From Sphaerosporella brunnea (taxonomy: Eukaryota; Ascomycota; Pezizomycetes; Pezizales; Pyronemataceae), in NCBI GenBank assembly GCA_008704415.1, contig VXIS01000070.1:102639-166638 (forward strand): a stretch of 64,000 nt of DNA, in the 5' to 3' direction. The notes beneath the pieces were generated by a model. The model did no database searches, had not been told where the DNA came from, and saw only the letters and a list, made by a program, of their open reading frames with translations. Made by a program: the position numbers and the translations under genes. Below are positions 1 through 9,298 of this stretch, piece after piece. The first letter of the stretch is position 1. Each line of letters starts with the position of its first letter.

Positions 1-643
1 CCAAACACGGAAATTAATTCTGTAATTAAGCTGCCAAGTTGCGAAATATACGTGCCAAGGTCGCCAATTAGGCATATCAGCCTCAGTTACGCTTGCCATT
101 TATGGCAATTGTGCCTGCTAGCGCTGTTTTAATTGCCTATTACAGTAGGTTTTGCAGGGGACATCGCGTCTGACCCCCATATAAAATGCTTTTCTTTGAA
201 AATTAACTGCTCCTCCAAAAATGCCTGGAAAAATGAAAGCTCGTTATTATTCGACAGAGAATCATCCAGAGAGTCGAACAATAACGAGTTCTTTTGGAAA
301 ACCCTTTTTTTGGTGGAGGAGATAGCTGTTGAAAATGAGGCTCAAAACCCTCCGGTTTAAGGCGTCCCCAACTGTAGGACGGTTGATTGCTGTCTCTAGT
401 TCTAATGCTCCGTCGGATGCACATGCCACTAATGGCCACAGCGCAATGCCAAAATAGATGTTTGCGGCTTTTTGGCTTTGGATTCGTGAGTTTCGTAACC
501 CTAGTCTCAACGGGAGAGTTCATGGACGTCGTTAGGAAACCTAATCCACTAAATAGTCGCCATAGCGCGTGTTCACGCGTCAACCCCCGCTATGCCCGTC
601 GCGTCTCCATCTCGATACGCGACACCGCAGCACTCCAACGACA
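1..643. other. Intergenic, no gene seen
   Basis: I see no convincing coding region here. The open frames that run through it have no domain signal and overlap the promoter side of the downstream oxygenase gene. No tRNA or clear repeat is visible. Confidence 0.5.
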
Positions 644-1965
644 ATGTCCACCACCAACAAGCGCCGCCACCCTTCCCCAGACCTCTCGGACAGTGAAGAC
701 AGCACTGACACCAAGCTCGCCATCCTCCTCTCTCTGCACCCATCCGTTGCATTACCCACCCTCCTCGAAACGCTCCTTGCAAGCAACGGTTCCGTCACCG
801 CAGCCTCTTCGCTCCTTGCCGCCCCACCTGCAAAAAAGCAAGCACGCCAACAATCATCGCTCTCCAAATTTCTCCAGCAGCCACTCTCAACCTCAAAACC
901 TCTCCGTCCCCCAAAGAAAGGAGAAACGATACACCTGTACACACCGCTCTCGGTCTCCGCGTCTCTATGCCCCGTAACGCTACTGCACTCATTCCTGCCA
1001 CCCGCACTTGCAACTTCCCTCCTCCAAGAGCTGCTCCATGAATCCAACACCTTCGCCGCCCCGCAAAGCTTCCGCCTATTTGACCGTGAGGTAACATCAC
1101 CGCACACCAACGGCTTTTTCTTGCGGAATCCCGAGGTAGAGGCAAACGAGTATTTCTCGTACCAATCCCGGCCGCTGGAAGCAAGGCCATACACGCCGTC
1201 GATGCTGGCAGCGACACAGATGGTGGAAGCGGCTGTAAACTCCCTACTCGACGCACGATATGGTGCATTGCGAGAAAATAAGCCGTGGGGGCTGAGTCCG
1301 CAGCCGTGGAGCACGAATGCAGCGTTGGTGAACCGGTATCAAGGTGCGAAGCAGGCGGTGGGGTGGCATACGGATGAGGTGACATATCTTGGGCCGATGG
1401 CGGTGATAGCAGGGTTGAGCCTGGGGGTGGAAAGGGAGTTCCGAGTAAGGAGGATGCATCCCTCAGACGCGGATAAGGGTGGTGACCCGGCGAAGAAGGG
1501 AGAAGAGAGGGAGAGTGAAGGCGCTTACGCTGTGCATTTGCCACATAATAGTTTGGTGATTATGCACCCTGGAATGCAAGAGGGATGGAAACATTGTGTG
1601 CACCCAGTGAACGCAGTAGATCTGCACCCAGTGGCGGGAGATGTGAGGATCAACATTACGTATCGTTGTTACAGAAGGAGCTTGAGGCCTGAGTTGACAC
1701 CGAAATGTTTGTTTTCTTGCCCCATAGCGTTTGAGAGGGGACTGACTTGGACTCAGGTAAATGTAAGCTGCCGATGATGATGCGAGCCGTGTTTGGGCCT
1801 GATCCACCCGACCCTGATACGCCAAGGAAGTATTTCTGGACTTGTGCTGCGCCATATCGTGTGGATGAAGGGGATGGCAAGGGGTGCAGTGAGTTTTGGT
1901 GGGCCGAATTTGATGCTGATGGTGAGCCGCTGTGGGGGGAAGAGAAGGGCGAGGAGAAGTCATGA
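644..1965 (+). CDS. CUE-AlkB-GRF protein: 2OG-Fe(II) dioxygenase of the AlkB family
   Basis: Predicted 423-aa protein. An N-terminal CUE-like ubiquitin-binding helix bundle (about residues 15-60) is followed by an AlkB-type 2-oxoglutarate/Fe(II) oxygenase domain. The iron ligands are visible as H242-x-D244 in WHTDEV and H317 in WKHCVHP; the 2OG-binding arginine lies in RINITYR (R335). A C-terminal GRF-type zinc finger holds C355, C357, C384 and C398. The GRF part is only in frame if an intron at 1707-1756 (50 nt, GTTTGT...CAG, branch ACTGAC) is removed. I chose the ATG at 644, which has an A at -3 and lies just before the CUE domain; an upstream in-frame ATG exists at 569. Family knowledge suggests oxidative demethylation of alkylated DNA or RNA in the nucleus; the substrate is inferred only. 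Confidence 0.85.
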
Positions 1966-2218
1966 TGGTTTCGAGATACCCATGTATTATGGAGCATCGA
2001 AGGTCACCGCCGTTGAAAAATGCAGAGACCCGCCCTGGCTTTTCTGCTACAAAAATATAAAGCCAAATTTTTATCCCCTCTTCATCTGGAAATACAACGT
2101 GTTCTCGAGCTCTTTATCTTTCAGCTCCTTGTGTCTAATACAGCGAGAAGCGCCAGAGGCAACAGCACATTACAGCTTTGTTTCCGATCTACAAAAAAGC
2201 CACACCCGAACCTGGAAA

Positions 2219-2863
2219 ATGTCACTATACGAGAGCTTTCCTCCGCCACCCAGCGACAGCGACATGTCTGACCACACCGCAGAGGCGGTTTACAGTACAT
2301 CACCCAGCGGCAGCGACATGTCTGACCACACCGCAGAGGCGGTTTACAGTACATCACCCACCGAATCAGAGCACCAAGAGCTCCACGAGCTTCCCGGCGA
2401 CATCCCAGACGCAAGGGTCGGGCGCGGGGGAGGAGAAGCACAAGCCGGGCCCGCCAACTACCGGGCCGCACCCGAGCCAGCGGCAGCCGCATTCCCAACC
2501 CGCGAGCAAATCGAACTGATGCACCTCCGCAACATGCTCGAACAGTCGATTGTGCATCTACAAATCCTCGAAGACGTAAACCAGGACCTCCGCCAGCAAT
2601 ACGGGCGGCTGCAAGAGGCGCTAGCGGAAATGAACCGTGACCGTCCGCGCGGCTTTGTCCCCGCCGCCACATACAATTGGGCCCAGCGCGCTTACGGTGA
2701 TTACGTACTCGAAGTGGAACACAGGTTCAGGGTGAATGCCGAATGGGCTGAGACGGAGTTCGGCAGGCTTCAAGCGGTGATTCGGAGGCTGCGCGCCGAG
2801 CGCAATGAGTCTAGGGCGATGTTGGCGGCGATCCTGAGGATTGCCCGGGCAAATCGAAGGTGA
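2219..2863 (+). CDS. Hypothetical coiled-coil protein with an N-terminal tandem duplication
   Basis: Single-exon 214-aa protein that I do not recognise. The N-terminus is acidic and Ser/Pro-rich and contains two copies of an 18-residue unit (SDSDMSDHTAEAVYSTSP and SGSDMSDHTAEAVYSTSP). The C-terminal half, from about residue 95, is rich in Leu, Glu, Arg and Gln with heptad-like spacing and probably forms a coiled coil. The frame is open upstream to 1793, but the ATG at 2219 (GAAAATG) begins the region with ordinary protein composition. It lies 253 bp downstream of the AlkB-type gene on the same strand. Function unknown. Confidence 0.55.
   Translation: MSLYESFPPPPSDSDMSDHTAEAVYSTSPSGSDMSDHTAEAVYSTSPTESEHQELHELPGDIPDARVGRGGGEAQAGPANYRAAPEPAAAAFPTREQIELMHLRNMLEQSIVHLQILEDVNQDLRQQYGRLQEALAEMNRDRPRGFVPAATYNWAQRAYGDYVLEVEHRFRVNAEWAETEFGRLQAVIRRLRAERNESRAMLAAILRIARANRR
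2247..2354 (+). repeat. In-frame 2 x 54-bp tandem duplication
   Basis: Units 2247-2300 and 2301-2354 differ at one base, and the first six bases of a third unit follow. The unit is 18 codons long, so the reading frame is kept. The near identity suggests a recent slippage or unequal exchange. Confidence 0.92.
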
Positions 2864-3137
2864 GAGCTTGAGGGGAACTTTAGACTGGGATCTTTGGGAG
2901 GATGACTTTGTTTCTTGGATATCGCCTTCGGTTGTGGTTTATGGAGTGTAATATGGGATCTTTTATTGCTAGTTGTTGTTTCGCTTGCGGTTATTGCCTT
3001 TTTTAGTAAAATCCTTAGTGCTGCGTCAATTGTTACTTGCTACTGATACAAAGCCGGAGGATATCAACCTCAGACAACGTTGAAGAAACAAAAGAACAAC
3101 AACAAACGCAGCGGTGTGCGACGCCCATAGACAGCAC

Positions 3138-3479
3138 CTAGTATCTCTCCTCGCGATGCGGCCGCTTCTCGCCGTACAATGCCATCCGTGCCATGGCTCT
3201 CCACTTCTTGCGCTTCTTGTTCCGCGCGGCAATCATCTGCGAGGTAGCAATCAGTGCCTCGGGACGGGTCGGGGGGTGGTCCCATTCTATCTGGCCGCAA
3301 CACTCGCAGGCGTACCCCTCGGCGGCGCGGTTGCGCCAGTGTGGAAGCCCGACTCGGCTGAAGAAATCATGGCAGAGGTCGTTGGCGCATTGGATGTCGC
3401 CTTGGAGGTCCGGGGCGAGGATGTTGATGGTGAGGCATTGGCAACAGATCCAATAGTGGGCACAGCAGACGGAAGACAT
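3138..3479 (-). CDS. Small cysteine-rich hypothetical protein
   Basis: 113-aa single-exon frame starting MSSVCCAHYWICCQC. Cysteine pairs at the N-terminus (CC, CCQC), in the middle (C...C before a His) and in ACECC suggest metal binding of the kind seen in many small Pezizomycotina proteins. The C-terminus is basic (NKKRKKWR). No family assignment is possible by eye. It is transcribed toward the 3' end of the coiled-coil gene. A longer spliced form cannot be excluded. Confidence 0.45.
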   Translation of the reverse strand: MSSVCCAHYWICCQCLTINILAPDLQGDIQCANDLCHDFFSRVGLPHWRNRAAEGYACECCGQIEWDHPPTRPEALIATSQMIAARNKKRKKWRAMARMALYGEKRPHREERY

Positions 3480-3550
3480 GGCCTGAGAGGTATTAGTGGA
3501 GGAGGGAGTGGGGGTGGTGAAAGGGGGGCCATACCGGCGGTTTCGGCGGA

Positions 3551-3650
3551 GGGGGGTATCAACCAGGAAGGGGGGGGGGGATGAGAGGGTTGAAGGGGGG
3601 TATCAACCAGGAGGGGGAGGGGGGGGGGTGAGAGGGTTGAAGGGGGGGGT
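3551..3650 (+). repeat. G-rich two-copy tandem repeat
   Basis: A unit of about 45-50 bp (TATCAACCAGGA, a long G run, GAGAGGGTTGAA, a G run) occurs twice in a row. The runs of 6-12 G on the plus strand could form G-quadruplexes. It lies just upstream of the small Cys-rich gene, which is on the minus strand. Confidence 0.75.
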
Positions 3651-3949
3651 GGGGACGTTTTGATGCAGTTTAGTACAAGGATGATGAGGATGAGAGGGTC
3701 TAGCAACTATGGTCATATTTTATCACTCTGGCGATGTGAGGTTTTGGTTTATCTATTTGCAAAAATATCTCGACATTAAAGATTTCCAAGCGGCGTATTT
3801 TTCTGCATGGAAGAATGTTCTTTTTCGAGTTCCAGCACGGATTTTAAGCTCGAAAACACCAACGCTATTTGTTGGGAGGTGATCAAATTCGAGGTATCTG
3901 AAAAATCTCTAGAATCAGTATCCTTCAAAGTCGGTGATCATTATATCCG

Positions 3950-4031
3950 GGCCGTGTGGCCTAATGGCTAAGGCGTTGGTTTTCGGTTACGAAATCACCA
4001 AAGATTGTGCGTTCGAGTCGCATCATGGTCG
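3950..4031 (+). tRNA. tRNA-Arg (anticodon TCG) with a 9-nt intron
   Basis: The cloverleaf folds fully. Acceptor stem GGCCGTG pairs with CATGGTC (two G-T wobbles) with discriminator G. The D stem is GCC/GGC with a GG-containing loop. The anticodon stem is TTGGT/ACCAA, and the T arm is GTGCG-TTCGAGT-CGCAT. The anticodon loop holds TCG at 3983-3985 followed by G37, then a 9-nt intron (3987-3995) at the canonical site one base after the anticodon. A T run at about 4046-4052 is a likely Pol III terminator. Confidence 0.93.
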
Positions 4032-4249
4032 GATTCTTTTGGGGGTTTTTTTATGGCCCAGATATTCTTTAGAATACACCAGAGTTGTTTGGTCATTGGG
4101 CTAAAAATAATCATTCGGAAGTTCTACGGTGCTACGGTGATGTATCTTCAAGAATAGCTTGTACTTTTTATAGCTAGTAATGATCTTCTCAGGATTCAGA
4201 TAGACAGAAACTGATAGTTTCACATGAGACAACACCATGCCCATCCAAG

Positions 4250-4918
4250 TCAACCCCCTTCCTTTACAACCGCCAGTGAAAAAATCTCAAGACTGAACGG
4301 TCCCTCCTGCTCCTTGTCCCCAAAGAAGCTCCTAACCATGAAACTCATCCGTCTTACATGACCCAGATCGAGCTCTGGCGGGGGTTCAACTTTCCTCCCA
4401 CGATAATATGCCACGAACTCGGAAAATGGCAAAAAAATAATTTCCACGTCCCGATCACTCTTGTGAGGGGCGGTGAAAGTATACTCGAACGACACAGTGG
4501 ACGTCTCCATTTTCTTCCAGTCCGTAGGGGAATGGTGTTCGTCGTCATAGGGTAATTCGTTTTTCAACACCAAAGTGTACTTCTTCGGATTGTTGATCAA
4601 GTGCTCTGTTTCTATCAGCCATCCGTATTTGCGGCTGGTGGGATGGGAAAAGGATGTGTGTGCGTGTGTACCTCTGATCCCCAACTCAATCCCGCTATAA
4701 CCGCGCCAATCCCAGTTCTGTATACAGGTAGTGCGCACACTTGCGAAGCCCGCGCCGCCAAGGGTTTTCGAATCGAGGGCTCCAAAGAATATTGCGCTGT
4801 TGCCGTGCCCAGCGACGATTAGGTCGCTGGTTGAGGAGCCGCCGCGGAGGGAGTCGTTTTGAGGCTGCCAGTCTGCCGGGCACCAAGGCGGGAAGATGGT
4901 ATGGCGTGGCGGAGACAT
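4250..4918 (-). CDS. CIA30-family protein (NADH:ubiquinone oxidoreductase intermediate-associated protein 30-like)
   Basis: 222-aa protein from the ATG at 4918; the frame stays open to an ATG at 5095, but the extra 59 residues look low-complexity. Family signatures are visible in order: DSLRGGSSTSDL near the N-terminus, GALDSKTLGGAGFASVRT, WDWRGYSGIELGI, a KKYTLVLK strand, the YRGRK stretch before PPELDL, and SFFGDKEQEGPFSLEI at the C-terminus. This is the beta-jelly-roll CIA30 fold. In Neurospora, CIA30 assists assembly of mitochondrial complex I, but fungi also carry cytosolic relatives. I see no clear mitochondrial presequence from the chosen start, so the role in complex I is inference. 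Confidence 0.8.
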   Translation of the reverse strand: MSPPRHTIFPPWCPADWQPQNDSLRGGSSTSDLIVAGHGNSAIFFGALDSKTLGGAGFASVRTTCIQNWDWRGYSGIELGIRGTHAHTSFSHPTSRKYGWLIETEHLINNPKKYTLVLKNELPYDDEHHSPTDWKKMETSTVSFEYTFTAPHKSDRDVEIIFLPFSEFVAYYRGRKVEPPPELDLGHVRRMSFMVRSFFGDKEQEGPFSLEIFSLAVVKEGG

Positions 4919-5239
4919 TGTTGCTATGGTGGTGTGTGGTGTAGTTGGGCTGGGTTGGGTTGGCGAAACTTGGGGATGGGCGTTGGCGCCTGATCTGACG
5001 AGGTGCCCAAGCGCGGATGACGTAGGGACATGTGTATCGATGCCAAGGCCTAATTCAACACCGCCGTGATCGGATGCGGTCATGAAAACCCACAATGGTG
5101 CTTCGGAAACTCCCTAAAGCAACCAGTCGAGGGCTTTTCTCGGTATTTCATCCACCTGCAACTGCCGGTTCTTAAGGGTTGCAGCACGAGTATGCAGAGT
5201 ACGTTCCTCGAATAAAAGCACACAAGTACTTCTTATAAC

Positions 5240-5358
5240 TACCGTAGAGCTTCGGTACTAAGGCAATGTGGCTAAGTGACTTTGCCATGAGGCTGAGTGA
5301 CTTCTCCGCAGAGCGCAGTGACTTTGCCACATTGCCTTAGTACCGAATCTCTACGGTA
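5240..5358. mobile_element. 119-bp MITE-like foldback element with TA ends
   Basis: Left arm 5240-5271 and right arm 5327-5358 are inverted copies over 32 bp with one mismatch, and partial pairing continues inward. Both ends read TACCGTA/TACGGTA, so a TA target duplication flanking CCGTAG... is possible, as for Tc1/mariner-type MITEs. The loop contains short direct repeats of GTGACTT. The same TACCGTA terminus is found at 23096-23450. Confidence 0.75.
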
Positions 5359-5440
5359 TACTCTTACGTATATGTTCCGGCCCGTACGCGTATAAATCCC
5401 AGTCGCGACTTGGACGTCCAGCTCGCGAACAAATAGTATT

Positions 5441-5936
5441 TTGTTTCTTCACGTCCGCAAACTACACCATTGGCAGTCCACCACCACTCGCGCCATATCC
5501 GCCTCCGAGTCGCACTCCGAATACGATAATCGGAGAATTATGTGTCGGGTTGTGGCTGTTCCACAAGAGAATCGGTATAAACTCCGCTGTCAGTATGGAC
5601 TGCTGAGTGGACTGTTTCCCACTGGCACACTTGCTTCTGTGTGCGAAGCTATTTCCAAAGGTCTCGGCGACGACATATCTTTGGATACCGAAGGGAGCGA
5701 GATTCTACTGCGGCAGGCCGCACAATTGGCAGCTACAAGCAATCGGGCGAGTGTCGCTTGCAACTGCAAGAAGGGCTATGGAACATCGCTGTCGCTGCTT
5801 CAAGAATGACCTTGAGTGTTCGGTTTACTGTCATTCCACTGAGTATGACTGCGGCAATCTGAAGCCCTTGAGCGAGCGAACCGAAATTTCCCTCTTGGAT
5901 AAACCCGGACCGGAGGTGGCAACAAGCAAAATTTGA
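5441..5936 (+). pseudogene. Fragment of a transposon-derived protein with a CXC-type cysteine motif, frameshifted
   Basis: The first frame reads ENRYKLRCQYGLLSGLFPT and ends near VACNCKKG. The next frame continues RCRCFKNDLECSVYCH...YDCGNL. Together these form the CNCKKG...RCRCFKN...C..CH...DCGNL arrangement found at the C-terminus of transposon/retroelement integrase-type proteins and related to tesmin/TSO1 CXC motifs. One extra base after the KKG codons (about 5780) breaks the frame. No integrase core is seen upstream, so this is probably a decayed terminal fragment. The assignment rests on motif recognition only. Confidence 0.5.
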
Positions 5937-6740
5937 ACTGTTGGGGCCAAGGCATCATATCAGCGGCGATTGACCGAAGTGAGCTCAGGCATGAAGTCTA
6001 CTGTTGAGCCGGGTTCCAAAAAGCGGAGTCTGAGGGGGACAGTGATTGCGAGCGTACTGTAAGTTCTCAAAATTCGAGTTTTTGTGGCGGTCTAGTTTTG
6101 GCAAGCAGGGCTGATAGAGCAAAAGAATAGGATTCCGGCGAACCGGAAATCGTGTAAATCGGATAGGTTTTGGTGAAAACAGAGGGGTGGTGTCGGGGTT
6201 TTTTTTTTTCAAGATCTCAGGCTCAGGCTTAGCGACCACTAGACGTCGTTCGTGAGTGGGAATACCAGTCGATATCACCTGTTGAAATATAAGTCGACAG
6301 TCTTCCACTACCATCGGATTTATCACTCTTTCCAAAGCCCCGTGAGTCGTAGTTCAGGAAGGATGCGAAAACGTCGGGTTTTATTTAATCTACCCACACC
6401 GTCTATAATTCCCACAAAACAACACGGCAACTCGACAACTGTACAAACATTTCACCAAAACGGATTGGAAAATTACCAGAAAAACTCGCGGAACATCGAG
6501 AAGGGTTAGAATTACGGGTAGGATTAGAGTTACGGTTATGAGGTGAAGTTTAGTGGTTATGGTCAGTTTGGATTATTTTGTGAATTTTTGTCGTAAAAAT
6601 TGGACTATCTACAATTGCAAGCGCCCGTCCTGGGTTTTTTGGTCTCTCTTTTTCCTAATTTTTTGTATCGCATTTCGTGTTATATTGTTGCGTTGTTCCT
6701 GCGTTATTGTGTGGCCATGCACATTATAGACCGTGTGGGT

Positions 6741-7054
6741 CAGTGTTCCTAATTGCCCAAAAAGCCCGGCTGTGCGGGCGGGCTGCCAAAAGGTAACAGC
6801 CCGGCTGTCTCAAATCACGACGGGCTGGCTGCCGGGCTGCCAAGCACTTCCGACTGAGGTGAACCTGTCATGCAGCCATCAGTTCGACCTAGTTACGTCG
6901 TAAACCGCAGAGACTGACAAGTGTTTCTGTGTGGCTGTTGTTCCATTCCCCATAGCGCGTGATTCTGCATCCGCTGGAAGCCCGCCAGCCAGCCGAAACA
7001 GCCCGCCCGTCTTATCGATCAGCCCGACGGGCGGGCTGGCTATTAGGAACACTG
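6741..7054. mobile_element. Non-autonomous hAT-type transposon (MITE) with 8-bp target duplication
   Basis: The 314-bp element has perfect 13-bp terminal inverted repeats (CAGTGTTCCTAAT / ATTAGGAACACTG), of the CAGTG-type start common in hAT elements. It is flanked on both sides by the same 8-bp sequence GTGTGGGT (6733-6740 and 7055-7062), the hAT target-site length. Inside are repeated subterminal AGCCCG/GGGCTG motifs in both orientations, as expected for transposase-binding sites. There is no coding capacity, so it would need a transposase in trans. Confidence 0.92.
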
Positions 7055-7224
7055 GTGTGGGTACATTAAAACACGGGACCTTTGCTCGAAGGAAGAAATA
7101 GAAGATATTTTAATTTTGGTATTGGTCTAACAGAAAACTTCATCAGAATTAGTCGTTCAGGAGACCCCCTGACTACAGCCTCACTTGAAAGTATTCCTCA
7201 GGCTGAATGAGTGCTCACGGTGAT

Positions 7225-7647
7225 TAGAAGCCGTCGCCGAATAGATCGGCTATTACAACAAACAACCATAGATTCAATGAATGGGTGACTTCCCGTTGCT
7301 CTATTGGGACCGAATAGACCAATCACCTATCCGCTGTATTGAAAGTTGCGGCCTGACTTTTGACGTTCTATCGCCGCCAAATTGGCCGTTGCTATAGACA
7401 ACGGGGTCCCCACCCTCTTCTATTCATTGGATCGATACAGCACGTATAGATGGTTGTTTGTTGCATAGAACATCGATCTATTCGGCCGCCATAGAACTAG
7501 GGGAAGTCACCCAATAGAACGGGGGGTGAGACTCCCTGTCTATATTAACGGTCTATTTGGCAATAATAGAACGTCAAAAACTTTCAATTAGAGGACGGGT
7601 ATGCAATCGTTCTATTCGGACCAAATAGAACGACGGGAAGGCTTCCA
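7225..7647. repeat. Cluster of degenerate inverted repeats, family shared with 22346-22482
   Basis: The segment 7290-7400 resembles the reverse complement of about 7540-7647 (TTCCCGT.G.TCTAT, CCGAATAGA, GAAAGTT, GACGTTCTAT). A second inverted pair is GCCGAATAGATCG...CAACAAACAACCAT at about 7235-7272 and 7450-7485. The outer right terminus, read on the minus strand, is GGAAGCCTTCCCGTCG, the same as the terminus of the element at 22346. It is probably a nest of several old MITE copies. Confidence 0.65.
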
Positions 7648-7819
7648 GTGGAGAAAATTAGACAAAAAACTCCAACGACACAAAAAAAGCAAGACCAATG
7701 CTTGAGACCCGAAAAAAACCAAACAGCAAAAAAGCACAGAACTCGAAGGCATAATACGAAACAAAAACTAGCCAGAAACTAAACCATCTACAACTATATG
7801 GCCTAGATGCCCGACTACT

Positions 7820-8010
7820 CTTCACCCTCGTCACCCTGGTCACCACCCTTCAGCCTCCTCACCCTGGTCACCATAATCACCCTCGTCACCCTCGTTACCC
7901 TCGTTACCCTCGTCGCCCTCGTTACCCTCGTTACCCTCGTCACCCTCGTTACCCTCCTCGTTACCCTCCTCACCCTGGTCACCACCATCACCCTCGTCAC
8001 CATCATCACC
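7820..8010. repeat. Coding 9-bp minisatellite
   Basis: Variants of CACCCTCGT/TACCCTCGT repeat about twenty times. On the minus strand most of it encodes the Gly-Asp-Glu-Gly and Gly-Asn-Glu-Gly tail of the overlapping zinc-finger gene. It is likely to vary in length between strains. Confidence 0.85.
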
Positions 8011-8745
8011 CCCGGCGTCACCCTTGGCCTTCTGCTCACTCTTTTTCTTCTTATCCTTAAGTCGGGCTTCCTTCATCGCCTCATGGTCTTCGATCCTGGT
8101 GTTGGAGAGCGTGTTCCAGTCAGTCACATCGCAAAACGTGCCGGGGCCGTGATTGTTCACCGCAACCTTTGTGAATTTAGCATATGCACTACATTAATCA
8201 AGGGGGAAGTGGCGTCGGCTTACTTCGAATCGCTGACTCTTCAAATAGGTACCGCAAACCGGGCAGTAAGGATCGGTCTTCTTCTTGGCCTTGAAGGTTG
8301 CTTCATCCTCCGCCGACAAAGGCGTCTCCCTGGGCGCCTTTTTCCCCGTTTTCCGCTTTCTTGGAGTTAGTGTGGCCTTCTTCCTCTTCTTTTTAGCTTT
8401 AGTCTGTTTGGGAGCAGGTGGGTCCTCGATATCCTCGTTGTCATTTTCGTTGCCATCCTCCTCGTCCGCATCCTCCCTCACCTCTTCCTCCGCCTCCTCC
8501 TCGTTATCGGATCCACTAGCAGCCTTCTTCTTTCCAGCTGCCTTATTTTTAGCTTTCTTTGGCGCCGCCCTCTGGGTCTTCCTCTTCTTCTTGATCGTGG
8601 CGTCATCATCACCACCGTCATCATCGCCATCATCCTCCGCCGGACGTTTCTTTGTCTTCTTTTTGGTAACCGTTGGCTGGTCGTCTTCTACCACATCGTC
8701 GTCCTCAACGTCTGCAGGAACGGCCTTCTTACGTTTTGCCCCCAT
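7840..8745 (-). CDS. Lysine-rich nuclear protein with a Cys/His zinc-finger-like motif and acidic repeat tail
   Basis: Predicted 282-aa protein from two exons (8745-8224 and 8166-7840) separated by a 57-nt intron with GTAAGC donor and CAAAG acceptor. The start ATG has a good context (CAACAATGG). Residues 1-150 alternate basic clusters (KKKTKKR, KKKRKT, KKKRKK), likely nuclear localisation signals, with acidic stretches. C161-x2-C164 (CPVCG) sits before the junction. H180, C186 and H202 lie after it, so splicing creates the full metal-binding motif. The C-terminus is a GDEGNEG repeat from the minisatellite. Function is unknown; nucleic-acid or chromatin association is an inference from composition. 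Confidence 0.7.
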
Positions 8746-9298
8746 TGTTGAATAAGTGGCGTGTAAGCTTTTTGAATGTTTCTTTTGGGTTTAAATATCA
8801 GGCCAGCTGAGGAGTGTTGAAAGTATGGTATATCGCACAAATTATGGACTCGAACCGGTCGAGGGCGGGTATTGATGAAGGGTGTGGGTTTGTCCACCGC
8901 AAAAAAAAGAAGAGGAGAGGGGTTAAGTATCAATAAAAAAAGGGTGTTTCTTTTTGAAGGGCATCAGGTTGACAGGGGTGGCTTGACACCTGTCATCCGC
9001 GGCCACAAAGTGCTGCGAGGACTTCCTTTGTTTGCTATTCAATCATCTGAAACCTATAAGGGAAGAGAGCTCAAATTCCGTGGGTTGGCTTTGCCGAGGG
9101 TTAGAAAGACGAGATCGATCTGCATTACTCACAGTGTCTTGGGAGCGGGCTGTCGCTTTGTCTAGTTGATGTCTCAATCATACATATGAACATAAGGGAA
9201 AAGATAAGGGTTTGCAAGACTGGTCGACTAACTATGCATTAAGGAAAAGTGTTAAAAATATCAGGTATCAGCCTCCCTGCTGTGAAAGTCACTCCTCC
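8746..9298. other. Intergenic, no gene seen
   Basis: Promoter side of the lysine-rich protein and 3' side of the ankyrin/Clp gene. Only short open frames without protein features; no repeat recognised. Confidence 0.5.

Larger units (their letters stand above)
5937..7839. other. Gene-poor, repeat-rich interval
   Basis: No supported gene. It contains the hAT-type element at 6741-7054 and the tangled inverted-repeat cluster at about 7225-7647, both listed separately. The rest is AT-rich with short open frames that show no protein features. Confidence 0.6.

Noticed and set aside
6505..6545. Possible telomere-like repeats (GGGTTAGAATTACGGGTAGGATTAGAG)
   Set aside because: No regular TTAGGG periodicity; only three loose resemblances.
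7840..8010. CRISPR-like array
   Set aside because: Units are 9 bp with no spacers; it is a coding minisatellite in a eukaryotic gene.
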